A stretch of 64,000 nt of DNA, from positions 2,356,001 through 2,420,000 of the forward strand of contig NZ_CP170723.1 in the NCBI RefSeq assembly GCF_043099285.1. The letters run 5' to 3'. Origin of the DNA: Oryzobacter telluris. Lineage in GTDB: Bacteria; Actinomycetota; Actinomycetes; Actinomycetales; Dermatophilaceae. The notes below the pieces were generated by a model. That model ran no database searches, had not been told where the DNA came from, and saw only the letters and a list, made by a program, of their open reading frames with translations. Made by a program: the position numbers and the translations under genes. Positions 1 through 8,960 of this stretch are shown one piece after another (position 1 is the first letter of the stretch; every line of letters starts with the position of its first letter).

Positions 1-104
1 CGCGCGGGGTGTGCGCGTCAGGGATAAGGAAACGCTGAGCGAACCCCCCAACGGACCTGTAGGAACTACCTATATCCCCGTCACGCGACCCTAGGGTCGT
101 CCCC

Positions 105-1829
105 GTGACCGCCCCGACGACCGCCGTGCAGCGCCCCTCGCAGCGCGCCGCGGTGCGCCGCAGGGTCTCCTCGCGGTCGGCCCTGGCCTCCTTCGCCGAC
201 GTCGTCTCCCCCTCGCTGCGGCCCATCCTGCGCACCGCCGAGGCCATGGGCCTGCGCGGGGACACCCGGGCGGCGCTGGACCTCCTCGTCAGCACCGCCT
301 CCGGGCTCGCGGCCGGTGCGCCGGACGACGACCGCGTCGCCATCGGCGAGCTCGCCGTCGTCGTCAGCGCGTGGGGCAGCGAGCTCATCGACGCGCACCC
401 CTTCCTCGAGGACCTCGCGGCCCGGGTGCGCTCGTCGGACGCCCGCGGCGCCCTGCTGTTCACCCGCGGCCGGGCGGGGACGGCGGCCGAGACCCCGGAC
501 ATCCTCATGCGGGCCCTGGCCGAGTTCCGTCTCGCCGGCGACCTGCGCGGCCAGGCCGTCACCCTCGGCGAGCTGTGCTGGCCGCGCGAGGACGGCCTGA
601 GCGGCGACTACCGCGTCACCGTCGGGCGCGAGGGCCTGGCCCTGGCCCGGCAGACGGGCGACCCGTGGGCCATCGCGTTCTGCGCCGGACGGCTCGCCGG
701 GTGCGAGACCTACCTCGACCGCCCGAGCGCCCTGGAGCACTGGGCCCAGGCGGCGCAGGTCCTCCCGTCGAGCCCCGACGCCGTGACGGCGGAGATCGCC
801 AGCCTCAACCAGTTCAACTGGGCCCACACCGCGTACGGCCACGGCGACTACGCGCTGGCCGGGCGCGTGGCCCGCGAGGGCAAGCTGCTCTCCCACGGCG
901 CCACCTGGCAGCGGAAGTTCGCCGCGGTGGAGGCCCTCGTGCACTGGCGCACCGGCGACCACGACGCGGCGGCCGCCGGGGCCCGCGCCGCCCGCGCCGG
1001 GCGCGCGCAGATGGCGACCGGGATGGCGGGCATCGTCCTCGGGGCCGTGGCCCTGGAGCGCGAGGGGCGCCCGGACCCCAAGGTGCTCGAGGACTCCCTC
1101 GGCCACATCGAGTTCGACGAGCAGATGCTGTGGCTCGCCTACGCGGTCCGGGCCTCGATGCGGGTGGCGCGCCACGAGCCGTTCCCCCTGCGCGAGGTCC
1201 GACCCGCCCTCGACCAGGCTGCCCGGATGGGGGTCCGGTTCGGCTGGGAGGACCTCGCCCTCGTCATCGCGCTCGAGGACCCGGACGAGGCGCGCGACGT
1301 GCTGGAGACGATGGCGCCCCTCTGGCCGGCGAACCCCCGCGGGACCGCCATCCGCATCGCCGTCGAGGGCCTGGTGCGCGGGACCGAGGGGCACGAGCTC
1401 GTCCTCGAGGCGGCCGAACGGTTCGAGGGGCTTCCCGAGCCGGTGACCGCGGGGCGTCTGCTCCATGCCGCCGCCGGGCTCGCGCCGGACGCGACCACGG
1501 GAAACCGGCTGCGGCGCAGGGCGATCGACATCTTCCAGCTCCACGGGGCCGACCGGTCGCTGGCGGCCGTGCTGCGCGACCGGTCGCTCCACCGCGGGCA
1601 CGACCTCCCCGCCGTCCCGGCGAGCCAGCGGCTGGTGTCCACCGCCGGGCTCACCGCGCGGGAGCGCGAGGTCGCCATGCTCGCCGCCCAGGGCCTCACC
1701 GCCCAGGAGATCGCCGAGCAGCTGCACATCTCCCTCGGCACCGCCCGCAACCACGTCCTGCGCGTGCGCGAGAAGTTCGGTGGGGTCCCGAAGCGCAAGC
1801 TCGCCCAGCTGCTCGCCGACGGCGCCTGA
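105..1829 (+). CDS. LuxR-type transcriptional regulator with long helical-repeat N-terminus
   Basis: Predicted 574-residue DNA-binding regulator. The C-terminal 59 residues (from about 516) form a LuxR/GerE helix-turn-helix, recognisable from LTAREREVAMLAAQG followed by the recognition-helix segment SLGTARNHVLRVREKF. The preceding ~500 residues are alanine-rich helical-repeat sequence resembling TPR-like sensor regions; I see no Walker A motif, so it is not an ATP-binding LAL regulator. The GTG start has no Shine-Dalgarno, but TAGGGT at 92-97 lies 7 nt before it, so the mRNA is probably leaderless. It converges on the methyltransferase at 1844-2938, beyond which lies a second regulator of the same architecture. 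Ligand and targets are unknown. Confidence 0.85.
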   Translation: MTAPTTAVQRPSQRAAVRRRVSSRSALASFADVVSPSLRPILRTAEAMGLRGDTRAALDLLVSTASGLAAGAPDDDRVAIGELAVVVSAWGSELIDAHPFLEDLAARVRSSDARGALLFTRGRAGTAAETPDILMRALAEFRLAGDLRGQAVTLGELCWPREDGLSGDYRVTVGREGLALARQTGDPWAIAFCAGRLAGCETYLDRPSALEHWAQAAQVLPSSPDAVTAEIASLNQFNWAHTAYGHGDYALAGRVAREGKLLSHGATWQRKFAAVEALVHWRTGDHDAAAAGARAARAGRAQMATGMAGIVLGAVALEREGRPDPKVLEDSLGHIEFDEQMLWLAYAVRASMRVARHEPFPLREVRPALDQAARMGVRFGWEDLALVIALEDPDEARDVLETMAPLWPANPRGTAIRIAVEGLVRGTEGHELVLEAAERFEGLPEPVTAGRLLHAAAGLAPDATTGNRLRRRAIDIFQLHGADRSLAAVLRDRSLHRGHDLPAVPASQRLVSTAGLTAREREVAMLAAQGLTAQEIAEQLHISLGTARNHVLRVREKFGGVPKRKLAQLLADGA

Positions 1830-1843
1830 CGCCACCCGGGCCG

Positions 1844-2938
1844 TCAGGGTCGGGCGACGACGTACGCGTTGAAGGGGTCCTCCTCGAGCTCGTGGCGCAC
1901 GACCTCGCCGAACCCCGCCTCGCGGACCATCCGCTCGGCGAGCTGCACGCCCCACACCGTCCCGAGCCCGTCGCCGCCCTGGCCCAGCGACACCGACATG
2001 CAGTGCACGGTGGACACCGCGTAGAGGAAGCTCCCCCACGGCAGCGCGACGTTGTCCTCGAGGTTGCTGGACGCGTTGATGTCGACCATGAGGAAGGTGC
2101 CGTCCTGGCGCAGCGCCCCCCGCACCGCGGCCAGCACGGTCGCGGGGTGGGCCTGGTCGTGGATCGCGTCGAACGCCGTGACGAGGTCGAAGGCGTCCTG
2201 CGGGAGAGCGGCGACGTCGTGCTCCTCGAACGTGACGTTGGCCAGGCCCCAGCGGGCCGCCTCGTCCCGCGCGGCGACGAGCGCCTCGGGGCTGAAGTCG
2301 TAGCCGGTGAAGCGGCTGCTCGGGAAGGCCCGGCCGAGGAGGTTCACCGCGTGCCCCTCGCCGCAGCCGACGTCGAGGACGTCGATGCCCGTGACGAGCC
2401 GGTCGACGAGGCCGGTGAGCGGGATGATCGTGTCGACGAGGGAGGCGTCGTTGACCGCGGCGCTGTCCTCGGCCTGCACGTCGTGGAAGCCCGGGTAGTC
2501 GTCGTAGGTCAGGCCGCCGCCGTGGCGGAAGCAGTCGACGACCTTGGGGACCACGCCGCCCATCATCGACACGATGCGCATCGAGCGCGCCAGGTTGTCC
2601 GGGCCGGGGCCGGTGACGAACGGGCGCACCTCGGGGCACAGCTCGTACGTGCCGGCGGTGGGGTCGTAGAAGGCGATCTCGGCGCACACGACGCCGCCGA
2701 GCCACTCGCGCACGTAGCGCTCGTCCAGGCCCGCGGCGTCGGCGACCTGCCGGCTCGTCGCGGGCGGGAGCTGGGCGAGCGTCTCGAACAGGCCGGTGTC
2801 GTGGCCGATCCCGGCCAGGACGGCGATGGCCCCGTCGTCGAGGACCTGGACGAGTCGCTCGACGGCGGCGGTCTCGGGGGCCGCGGCCTCGGTGGCCGTC
2901 GGCGTGGTGGTGGGGGTGGGTGCGGTCGTGGTGGTCAT
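1844..2938 (-). CDS. class I SAM-dependent methyltransferase with winged-helix N-terminus
   Basis: 364-residue protein. Residues about 45-105 look like the winged-helix dimerisation module common in small-molecule methyltransferases (GLDERYVREWLGG). A Rossmann SAM-binding domain follows, with motif I VLDVGCGEG at about 187-195, an acidic residue after strand 2 (FTGYDFSPEAL) and a post-I motif EEHDVAALP. The ATG at 2938 is preceded by AGGAG at good spacing, so an in-frame upstream extension was not used. It lies 70 nt downstream of, and on the same strand as, the LuxR-type gene starting at 4673, so it may be that regulator's target or co-transcribed with it (inference). The substrate cannot be predicted; no biosynthetic cluster surrounds it. 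Confidence 0.8.
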   Translation of the reverse strand: MTTTTAPTPTTTPTATEAAAPETAAVERLVQVLDDGAIAVLAGIGHDTGLFETLAQLPPATSRQVADAAGLDERYVREWLGGVVCAEIAFYDPTAGTYELCPEVRPFVTGPGPDNLARSMRIVSMMGGVVPKVVDCFRHGGGLTYDDYPGFHDVQAEDSAAVNDASLVDTIIPLTGLVDRLVTGIDVLDVGCGEGHAVNLLGRAFPSSRFTGYDFSPEALVAARDEAARWGLANVTFEEHDVAALPQDAFDLVTAFDAIHDQAHPATVLAAVRGALRQDGTFLMVDINASSNLEDNVALPWGSFLYAVSTVHCMSVSLGQGGDGLGTVWGVQLAERMVREAGFGEVVRHELEEDPFNAYVVARP

Positions 2939-3008
2939 GGTCGGCTCCTGGTGGTGGCGCGGGCGGCTGCCCGGTGCCGTCGACGCTAGGAGCGGTGGTG
3001 GGCGGCCC

Positions 3009-4673
3009 TCATCGGGCGGATGGTGCAACCTCGTCCGGCGTGCGTGGGGTGTTCGGTGCAGGCGCGGCCTCGATGCCGTGCTCGCGGGCCCAGGCGGCCG
3101 CGGCCGTGCGGCTGGTCACCCCGGCCTTGGCGTAGACGTTGGCGAGGTGGCGGCTCACCGTCTTCTCGCTGATGACGAGGGCCTGGGCGACGTCGCGGTT
3201 GCTGGCGCCGCGCAGGACGCAGCGCAGCACCTCGACCTCGCGCTCGGTGAGCCCACCGGGCGGCCGGTGCGGGGAGAGCCGGGCGACATCGGGGCCGGCG
3301 CCCAGTCGTTCGTAGATCGCGCGCGCGGTGGCCCGTTCGGCGGCGGCGAGGGCGCCCTCGCCCCGGACGTCGTGCACGCGGGCGACGAGCTCGTGCACCC
3401 GCGCGGTCGCGTGCCGGCAGCGTTGGCTTCGGTAGACGGCGGCCGCGGCCTCGAGGTGGGGCAGGGCCCGGTCCCCGTCGCCGTCGTGGAGGAGGAGGCA
3501 CGCGGTGGCGTGGTCGGTCCAGGCCCTCAGCCCGGGGGTGCCGTGGAGGTCGGCGGTCTCGGTGAGGTCGCTCAGCGCGGCCTCGGCGAGGGTGCGGTCG
3601 CCGACGCGCAGGGCCACCTCGACGGTGGGGAGGAGCAGCCGCGCCCGGCCGATCCGTCCGGTCTCGGCGACGGCGGCCCTCAGCCCGGCCAGGGCGGCGG
3701 CGGGCCGCCCCTCGGCCTCGTCGAGGAGGGCGAGCCCCGGCTGCGGGGTGACCGCGAGGTCGCGGGCCCGGTCGTACGCGCTACGGGCACCCGGGAGGTC
3801 GCCGCGCAGCCGGCGGACGTCGCCGAGCTCGCGGTACCCCTCCCCCGCCACCCAGCCGTGCGCCCCGACCAGGGCCCGGCTCGCGGCACCGACCTCGTGC
3901 TCGACGAGGTCCCAGCTGCCCTCGGCGGCGAGGAGCTGGAGCTGGTGGACGCGGGTCACCCCGGCGAAGAGGAAGGTCTGCGACAGGGCGGCCGACCAGT
4001 GGTTCATCGTGTCGGTCCACGCGCGCATCCGGGCGAGGTCGCCGAGCTCGTGGCACAGGTGGATCACCGAGCAGTGCACGTCGCCGGCCCACATCGGCGG
4101 CAGCGCGCCGTTGAGCACCGAGAGCATCGCCTCGTCGAGGTCCCCGAAGCCGTCGACCGTCCGCCCGGACCACAGCGCCGCCAGCCCGGACAGCACGAGG
4201 GCGAGCGCCTCGAGCGCCTCGTCGTCGAAGCGCCGGGCGAGGTCGTGCACCACCTCCGCGCCACGGGCCGCCGGTTCGGTGTCCCCGGTCATCTCGAGGG
4301 CGATCCCCCCTTCGAGGTAGACGAGGTACCCGTGCGCCGGGCACTCCTCGATGTCGCGGAGCAGGCGCCGCGCCCGGTTCAGCCACGCCTGTCCGATGAC
4401 GACGTCCCCCTCGAGGGCCCACGACAGGGTCAGCTCGAGGGCGACGGCGGCCGCGGCGGCAGGGTCGTCGACGACGCGGGCGCGGTAGACGTCGTCCGCG
4501 ACCTCCCGTGAACCGGCCGTGTCGCCGAGCCACCAGAGGGCGCGGCCCAGGAGCTCGAGGTCGTCGGTGGCGAGGGGTTCCTCGGCGTGGTGGCGCTCGA
4601 GCAGCGCGCGAGCGGTCCGCCAGTCACCGGCGGCGTACGCCTCACGCGCGGCCGCGACCCCGTCCGACCCCAT
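3009..4673 (-). CDS. LuxR-type transcriptional regulator with TPR-like N-terminus
   Basis: 554-residue regulator. The N-terminal ~470 residues are TPR-like (for example DWRTARALLERHHAEEP near the start). The LuxR helix-turn-helix begins at about 475 (LTEREVEVLRCVLRGAS) and has recognition segment SEKTVSRHLANVYAKAG. There is no nucleotide-binding motif. The ATG at 4673 is chosen because AGGAGG lies about 5 nt upstream; an in-frame extension to 4835 is alanine/arginine-rich and unlikely. It shares architecture, but only limited sequence, with the regulator at 105-1829. It is divergent from kynureninase, and the 177-nt gap between them holds an inverted repeat (4752-4812), so control of either promoter by this or another regulator is possible. 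Confidence 0.83.
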   Translation of the reverse strand: MGSDGVAAAREAYAAGDWRTARALLERHHAEEPLATDDLELLGRALWWLGDTAGSREVADDVYRARVVDDPAAAAAVALELTLSWALEGDVVIGQAWLNRARRLLRDIEECPAHGYLVYLEGGIALEMTGDTEPAARGAEVVHDLARRFDDEALEALALVLSGLAALWSGRTVDGFGDLDEAMLSVLNGALPPMWAGDVHCSVIHLCHELGDLARMRAWTDTMNHWSAALSQTFLFAGVTRVHQLQLLAAEGSWDLVEHEVGAASRALVGAHGWVAGEGYRELGDVRRLRGDLPGARSAYDRARDLAVTPQPGLALLDEAEGRPAAALAGLRAAVAETGRIGRARLLLPTVEVALRVGDRTLAEAALSDLTETADLHGTPGLRAWTDHATACLLLHDGDGDRALPHLEAAAAVYRSQRCRHATARVHELVARVHDVRGEGALAAAERATARAIYERLGAGPDVARLSPHRPPGGLTEREVEVLRCVLRGASNRDVAQALVISEKTVSRHLANVYAKAGVTSRTAAAAWAREHGIEAAPAPNTPRTPDEVAPSAR

Positions 4674-4751
4674 GGGCGCCTCCTGCGCCGAGGGTACGCC
4701 CGGCCCGACGACCCCGGCACCCCTCCGCCGCCCGCCCCGCGTCATCGACCT

Positions 4752-4812
4752 CGTGCGACTTCGGTGCGGGTTCCCGGCCGGCGACGGCGCAGAACCGCAC
4801 CCAAGTCGCACG
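4752..4812. repeat. interrupted palindrome, copy A of a dispersed inverted-repeat family
   Basis: Outer arms CGTGCGACTT (4752-4761) and AAGTCGCACG (4803-4812) match perfectly. After a 1x1 mismatch, inner arms GGTGCGG (4763-4769) and CCGCACC (4795-4801) also match. The same outer arms, a similar inner stem and a GTCGGGG-containing right flank recur at 43500-43560. Unlike most palindromes here it lies between two divergent genes, ending about 27 nt upstream of the likely kynU -10 (TACGGT, 4839-4844). It therefore cannot simply be a terminator for genes ending there and could act as an operator. Confidence 0.75.
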
Positions 4813-4850
4813 GAGTCGGGGAGGTCACGGGCCACCGGTACGGTCGGGGC

Positions 4851-6089
4851 ATGTCGTCACCGCTGACCGAGCGCGCCACCGAGCTCGACGCCACCCACGC
4901 CGGCACCGACCTGCGCGGGCGGTTCCGCCTCCCGCCCGGGGTCGTCTACCTCGACGGCAACTCGCTCGGCGCCCTCCCGGCCGGGGTGGCCGAGGCCGTC
5001 GCCGACGTCGTGCACCGCCAGTGGGGCAGCCGGCTCATCGAGAGCTGGAACGAGGCGGGCTGGTGGGAGGCCCCGACACGGGTCGGCGACCGCGTCGGCC
5101 GGCTCATCGGTGCCGCACCGGGACAGGTCGTCGTCACCGACTCGACCTCGGTGAACCTCTACAAGGCGGTCGTGGGGGCGTCACGCCTGCGCCCGGGGCG
5201 ACGGGTCGTCCTCACCGACCCCGGCTCCTTCCCCACCGACCTCTACGTCACCGACGCCGCGGCGCGCGATGCCGGCCTCGTCGTCGAGAGGGTGGCGCCG
5301 GACGACGCCATGGCCCGGATCGCCGAGCTCGGCGACGACCTCGTGCTGGCCTCGTACTCCTCCGTCGACTACCGCACCGGCGAGCTGTGGGACCTGCCCG
5401 CCATCACCCGGGCCGCCCACGCGGTGGGCGCCCTCGTCTGCTGGGACCTGTGCCACTCGGCGGGTGTCCTCGACGTCGGGCTCGACGCCCACGAGGTCGA
5501 CCTCGCCGTCGGCTGCGGCTACAAGTACCTCAACGGCGGTCCCGGGGCGCCGGCCTTCCTCTACGTCGCGCACCGCCACCTCGACGACTTCGACCAGCCG
5601 CTGGCCGGCTGGAACGGGCACGCGACGCCGTTCGCGATGTCCCCCGACTACGTCCCCGCCCCCGGCATCGCCCGCGGCCGGGTGGGCACGCCCCCCGTGC
5701 TGGGCGTCCTCGCGCTCGAGGCCGCCCTGCGCGCCTACGACGGGATGCCGGTGGCCGACGCCCGCGAGCGGTCGCTGTCGCTGACCGGCTTCTTCATCGA
5801 GTGCCTCGACACCCTGCTGCCCGACCTCGAGGTCGCCACACCGCGCGAACCGAGCCGCCGAGGGTCGCAGGTGAGCGTGCGCCACCCGCAGGCCTACGGC
5901 GTGGTGCAGGCCCTGATCGCCCGCGGGGTGGTGGGCGACTTCCGCGAGCCCGACATCCTCCGGCTCGGCTTCGCGCCGCTGTACCTGACCCACGGCGACG
6001 TCCTGCGCGCGGCGCACCACCTGCGCGACGTCCTCGACGAGCGCGAGTACGAGCGCGAGGAGTTCCGCACCCGCGCCACCGTCACCTGA
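4851..6089 (+). CDS. kynU: kynureninase
   Basis: 412-residue fold-type I PLP enzyme hydrolysing kynurenine (and hydroxykynurenine) to anthranilate (or hydroxyanthranilate) plus alanine. Seen: N-terminal substrate motif YLDGNSLGALP (33-43), phosphate-binding STSVNLYK (98-105), PLP-contacting Asp in CWDLCHSAG (about 199), and the Schiff-base lysine in GCGYKYLNGGPG (K225). The length fits bacterial KynU. The ATG at 4851 lacks a Shine-Dalgarno but follows TACGGT (4839-4844) by 6 nt, suggesting a leaderless transcript. No other kynurenine-pathway gene is in the window. It converges on pdxS, which makes its cofactor. Confidence 0.93.
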   Translation: MSSPLTERATELDATHAGTDLRGRFRLPPGVVYLDGNSLGALPAGVAEAVADVVHRQWGSRLIESWNEAGWWEAPTRVGDRVGRLIGAAPGQVVVTDSTSVNLYKAVVGASRLRPGRRVVLTDPGSFPTDLYVTDAAARDAGLVVERVAPDDAMARIAELGDDLVLASYSSVDYRTGELWDLPAITRAAHAVGALVCWDLCHSAGVLDVGLDAHEVDLAVGCGYKYLNGGPGAPAFLYVAHRHLDDFDQPLAGWNGHATPFAMSPDYVPAPGIARGRVGTPPVLGVLALEAALRAYDGMPVADARERSLSLTGFFIECLDTLLPDLEVATPREPSRRGSQVSVRHPQAYGVVQALIARGVVGDFREPDILRLGFAPLYLTHGDVLRAAHHLRDVLDEREYEREEFRTRATVT

Positions 6090-6127
6090 CGCCCCTGGCT
6101 GGCCCACGTTCGGGGTGATCCCGACAC

Positions 6128-6168
6128 TGAGCACTCCACCCCGGTTCAGAACCGGGGTGGAGTGCTCA
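6128..6168. terminator. perfect 19-bp inverted repeat between convergent kynU and pdxS
   Basis: Arms TGAGCACTCCACCCCGGTT and AACCGGGGTGGAGTGCTCA are perfectly complementary around a 3-nt loop CAG. The location between convergent gene ends indicates a bidirectional terminator. It has no U-tract, as is common in actinobacterial hairpin terminators. Confidence 0.85.
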
Positions 6169-6207
6169 CAACTCGGGTGCAGCCAGGGCGTCAGCCCCGG
6201 CAGCAGG

Positions 6208-7110
<903 letters not shown>

Positions 7111-7185
7111 GGCGACCAGTCTAGGGCCGCCGCAGGCGGCCGCCGACCACGGTCCGGCCCCGCGGGACCGGGTGTGAGGGACGCC

Positions 7186-7773
7186 TCAGGAGGACAGCGC
7201 GGCGGGCAGGTCGTCGTCGAACTCGACCGGCTCGGGGAGGGCCGCGTGGCCGGCGAGCCGGAACATCCGCACGGTCTGCTTGGCCCGCACCCGGCGCACC
7301 TCGCGGGTCGCGTCGGAGTGGAAGCGCCGGGCCAGCTGCACGCGCAGGCCGCTGGCCGCGAGGCGGTCGAGGGCCTCCGAGCCCATCTCGTCGTCGAGGG
7401 CGCGCACCGCCGCGACGACGTCGTCCGTGAGGGCGGCCCGCAGCACCGCGCTGAGGTCGCTCTCGACGTGCTCGCGCCCGCCGAAGTGCTGCCCGTCGAG
7501 CAGGTCGTGGTCGACCGGTTGCTCGGTGGTGCGCTCGAGCGACTCGGTGGCGGCGTCGACGACGAGCAGGGCGCTGGCGGGCTCCAGGGCACCGCTGTTC
7601 GCGAGCTCGAGCGCGGCCTCGGCACGCCGGACCAGCTGCGCGTCGAGGGCCGACATCGCGCCCTCGACCTTGGCGTGCAGCCGGTCGAGCCGCGCGGCCG
7701 AGTAGGAGAGGTACCAGGCCACCCCGATGACGAGGATGACGAGGAAGGTCGCCAGCTGCAGCACGTCCACCAT
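7186..7773 (-). CDS. LemA-like single-pass membrane protein
   Basis: 195 residues with one N-terminal membrane segment (about 6-24, LATFLVILVIGVAWYLSY). A coiled-coil-like stretch follows whose pattern ARLDRLHAKVEGAMSALDAQLVRR resembles the start of LemA proteins; no longer similarity is apparent. The remainder is helical and charged with no catalytic motif. Its ATG overlaps the pimA stop codon (TGATG), so it is translationally coupled to the phosphatidylinositol mannoside operon. A membrane-associated accessory role there is an inference from position only. Confidence 0.75.
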   Translation of the reverse strand: MVDVLQLATFLVILVIGVAWYLSYSAARLDRLHAKVEGAMSALDAQLVRRAEAALELANSGALEPASALLVVDAATESLERTTEQPVDHDLLDGQHFGGREHVESDLSAVLRAALTDDVVAAVRALDDEMGSEALDRLAASGLRVQLARRFHSDATREVRRVRAKQTVRMFRLAGHAALPEPVEFDDDLPAALSS

Positions 7774-8960
7774 CAGGAACCGCCTCCCGGCCCGCCACGG
7801 ACGAGGCGGCCCCACAGGCCGCGCGGGGCGGTGCCGTCGGGCTCGGCGCCGGCCCCCTCGATGACCGTCTCGTACACCGCCATGACGCGGTCGGCGACCA
7901 CGTCCCAGTCGAAGACGCGTGCCCGCTGGTGGCCGGCCGCCGTCAGCTCCGCGCGCCGCTCTGGGTCGTCGAGGACGCCGGTCAGGGCCGCGGCGAGGGC
8001 CGCCTCCGACCCCGTCTCGAACAGCACGCCGGTGCGCCCTCCGTCGAGGACAGCGGCGAAGGCGGACAGGTCGGACGCCACCACCGGCGCGCCGGCCGCC
8101 ATCGCCTCGACGAGGACGATGCCGAAGCTCTCGCCACCGAGGTGCGGCGCGACGTAGGCGTCGACCGAGCGCAGCAGGGCCGCCTTGTCGGGCTCGGAGA
8201 CGGCCCCGAGGACCTCGGTGGCCGCCGCCGCCCGAGGGTCGGCGTCCTTGAGGAGGTCGGAGGGGTCGCCCGGACCGGCGACGAGCAGCCGCGCGCCGGG
8301 GTACCGGTCGAGGACGGCGGGCAGTGCCCGCAGGGCGACCGCGAGGCCCTTGCGCGGCTCGTCGACCCGGCCGAGGAAGGCCAGCGTCGGCCGCTCGGGG
8401 GTGCCGGCCCACGCCGGGCTCACCGCGGCGCTCGAGAAGCGCTCGACGTGGACCCCGTTGGGGATGATGAAGGCCTCGCCGCGCAGGTGGCGGCGCACGG
8501 TCTCGCGGGCGTCCTCGGAGACGGCGATGCGCCCCCGGATCTTCTCCATCGACGGGCGCAGCAGCGGGTGCGCGGCGTGCAGGGCGCGCGAGCGGGGGGT
8601 GGAGGTGTGGAAGGTCGCGACCACCGGCTCGGTGGAGGCCCACAGCGCCATCACCGAGGCCGACGGGGTCACCGGCTCGTGGAGGTGGAGCACGTCGAAG
8701 TCGCCGGCCTCGAGCCAGCGGGTGACCCGCGCCGACGTGACCGGCCCGAAGGTGAGCCGCGCGACCGAGCCGTTGTAGCGCACCGGCACCGCGCGCCCGC
8801 ACGACGTGAGGTACGGCGGCAGCGGGAGGTCGTCGTCGGCGGGCGCGAGCACCTGCACGTCGTGGCCCTGGGCGATGAAGTGCTCGGCGAGGTCGCGCAC
8901 GTGGAACTGGACCCCGCCGGGGACGTCCCAGGCGTAGGGGCAGACCATCCCGATCCTCAC
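7773..8960 (-). CDS. pimA: phosphatidyl-myo-inositol mannosyltransferase PimA
   Basis: 395-residue GT4/GT-B glycosyltransferase that transfers the first mannose from GDP-mannose to phosphatidylinositol at the cytoplasmic membrane face. The N-terminal domain begins VRIGMVCPYAWDVPGGVQ with the glycine-rich nucleotide loop; the C-terminal domain has LGRVDEPRKGL and the EX7E motif in GGESFGIVLVEAMAAGAPVV. The GTG start at 8960 overlaps the upstream acyltransferase stop (GTGA), and the gene's stop overlaps the next start, so all four proteins of this operon appear coupled. The pgsA - acyltransferase - pimA order is the one found in mycobacteria and other actinobacteria, which supports the assignment. 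Confidence 0.93.
   Translation of the reverse strand: MRIGMVCPYAWDVPGGVQFHVRDLAEHFIAQGHDVQVLAPADDDLPLPPYLTSCGRAVPVRYNGSVARLTFGPVTSARVTRWLEAGDFDVLHLHEPVTPSASVMALWASTEPVVATFHTSTPRSRALHAAHPLLRPSMEKIRGRIAVSEDARETVRRHLRGEAFIIPNGVHVERFSSAAVSPAWAGTPERPTLAFLGRVDEPRKGLAVALRALPAVLDRYPGARLLVAGPGDPSDLLKDADPRAAAATEVLGAVSEPDKAALLRSVDAYVAPHLGGESFGIVLVEAMAAGAPVVASDLSAFAAVLDGGRTGVLFETGSEAALAAALTGVLDDPERRAELTAAGHQRARVFDWDVVADRVMAVYETVIEGAGAEPDGTAPRGLWGRLVRGGPGGGS

Noticed and set aside
81..2705. Minus-strand open frame of about 870 codons across the first regulator and methyltransferase.
   Set aside because: The translation is arginine/proline-rich with no domain, and it overlaps two recognisable genes in another frame.
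371..2989. Plus-strand frame of about 870 codons through the LuxR gene and the methyltransferase.
   Set aside because: It spans the true stop of the LuxR gene in another frame and lacks any domain; a GC-driven shadow.
105..4673. Small natural-product biosynthetic cluster (regulators plus methyltransferase).
   Set aside because: There is no scaffold-forming enzyme such as a PKS, NRPS, terpene synthase or RiPP precursor nearby.
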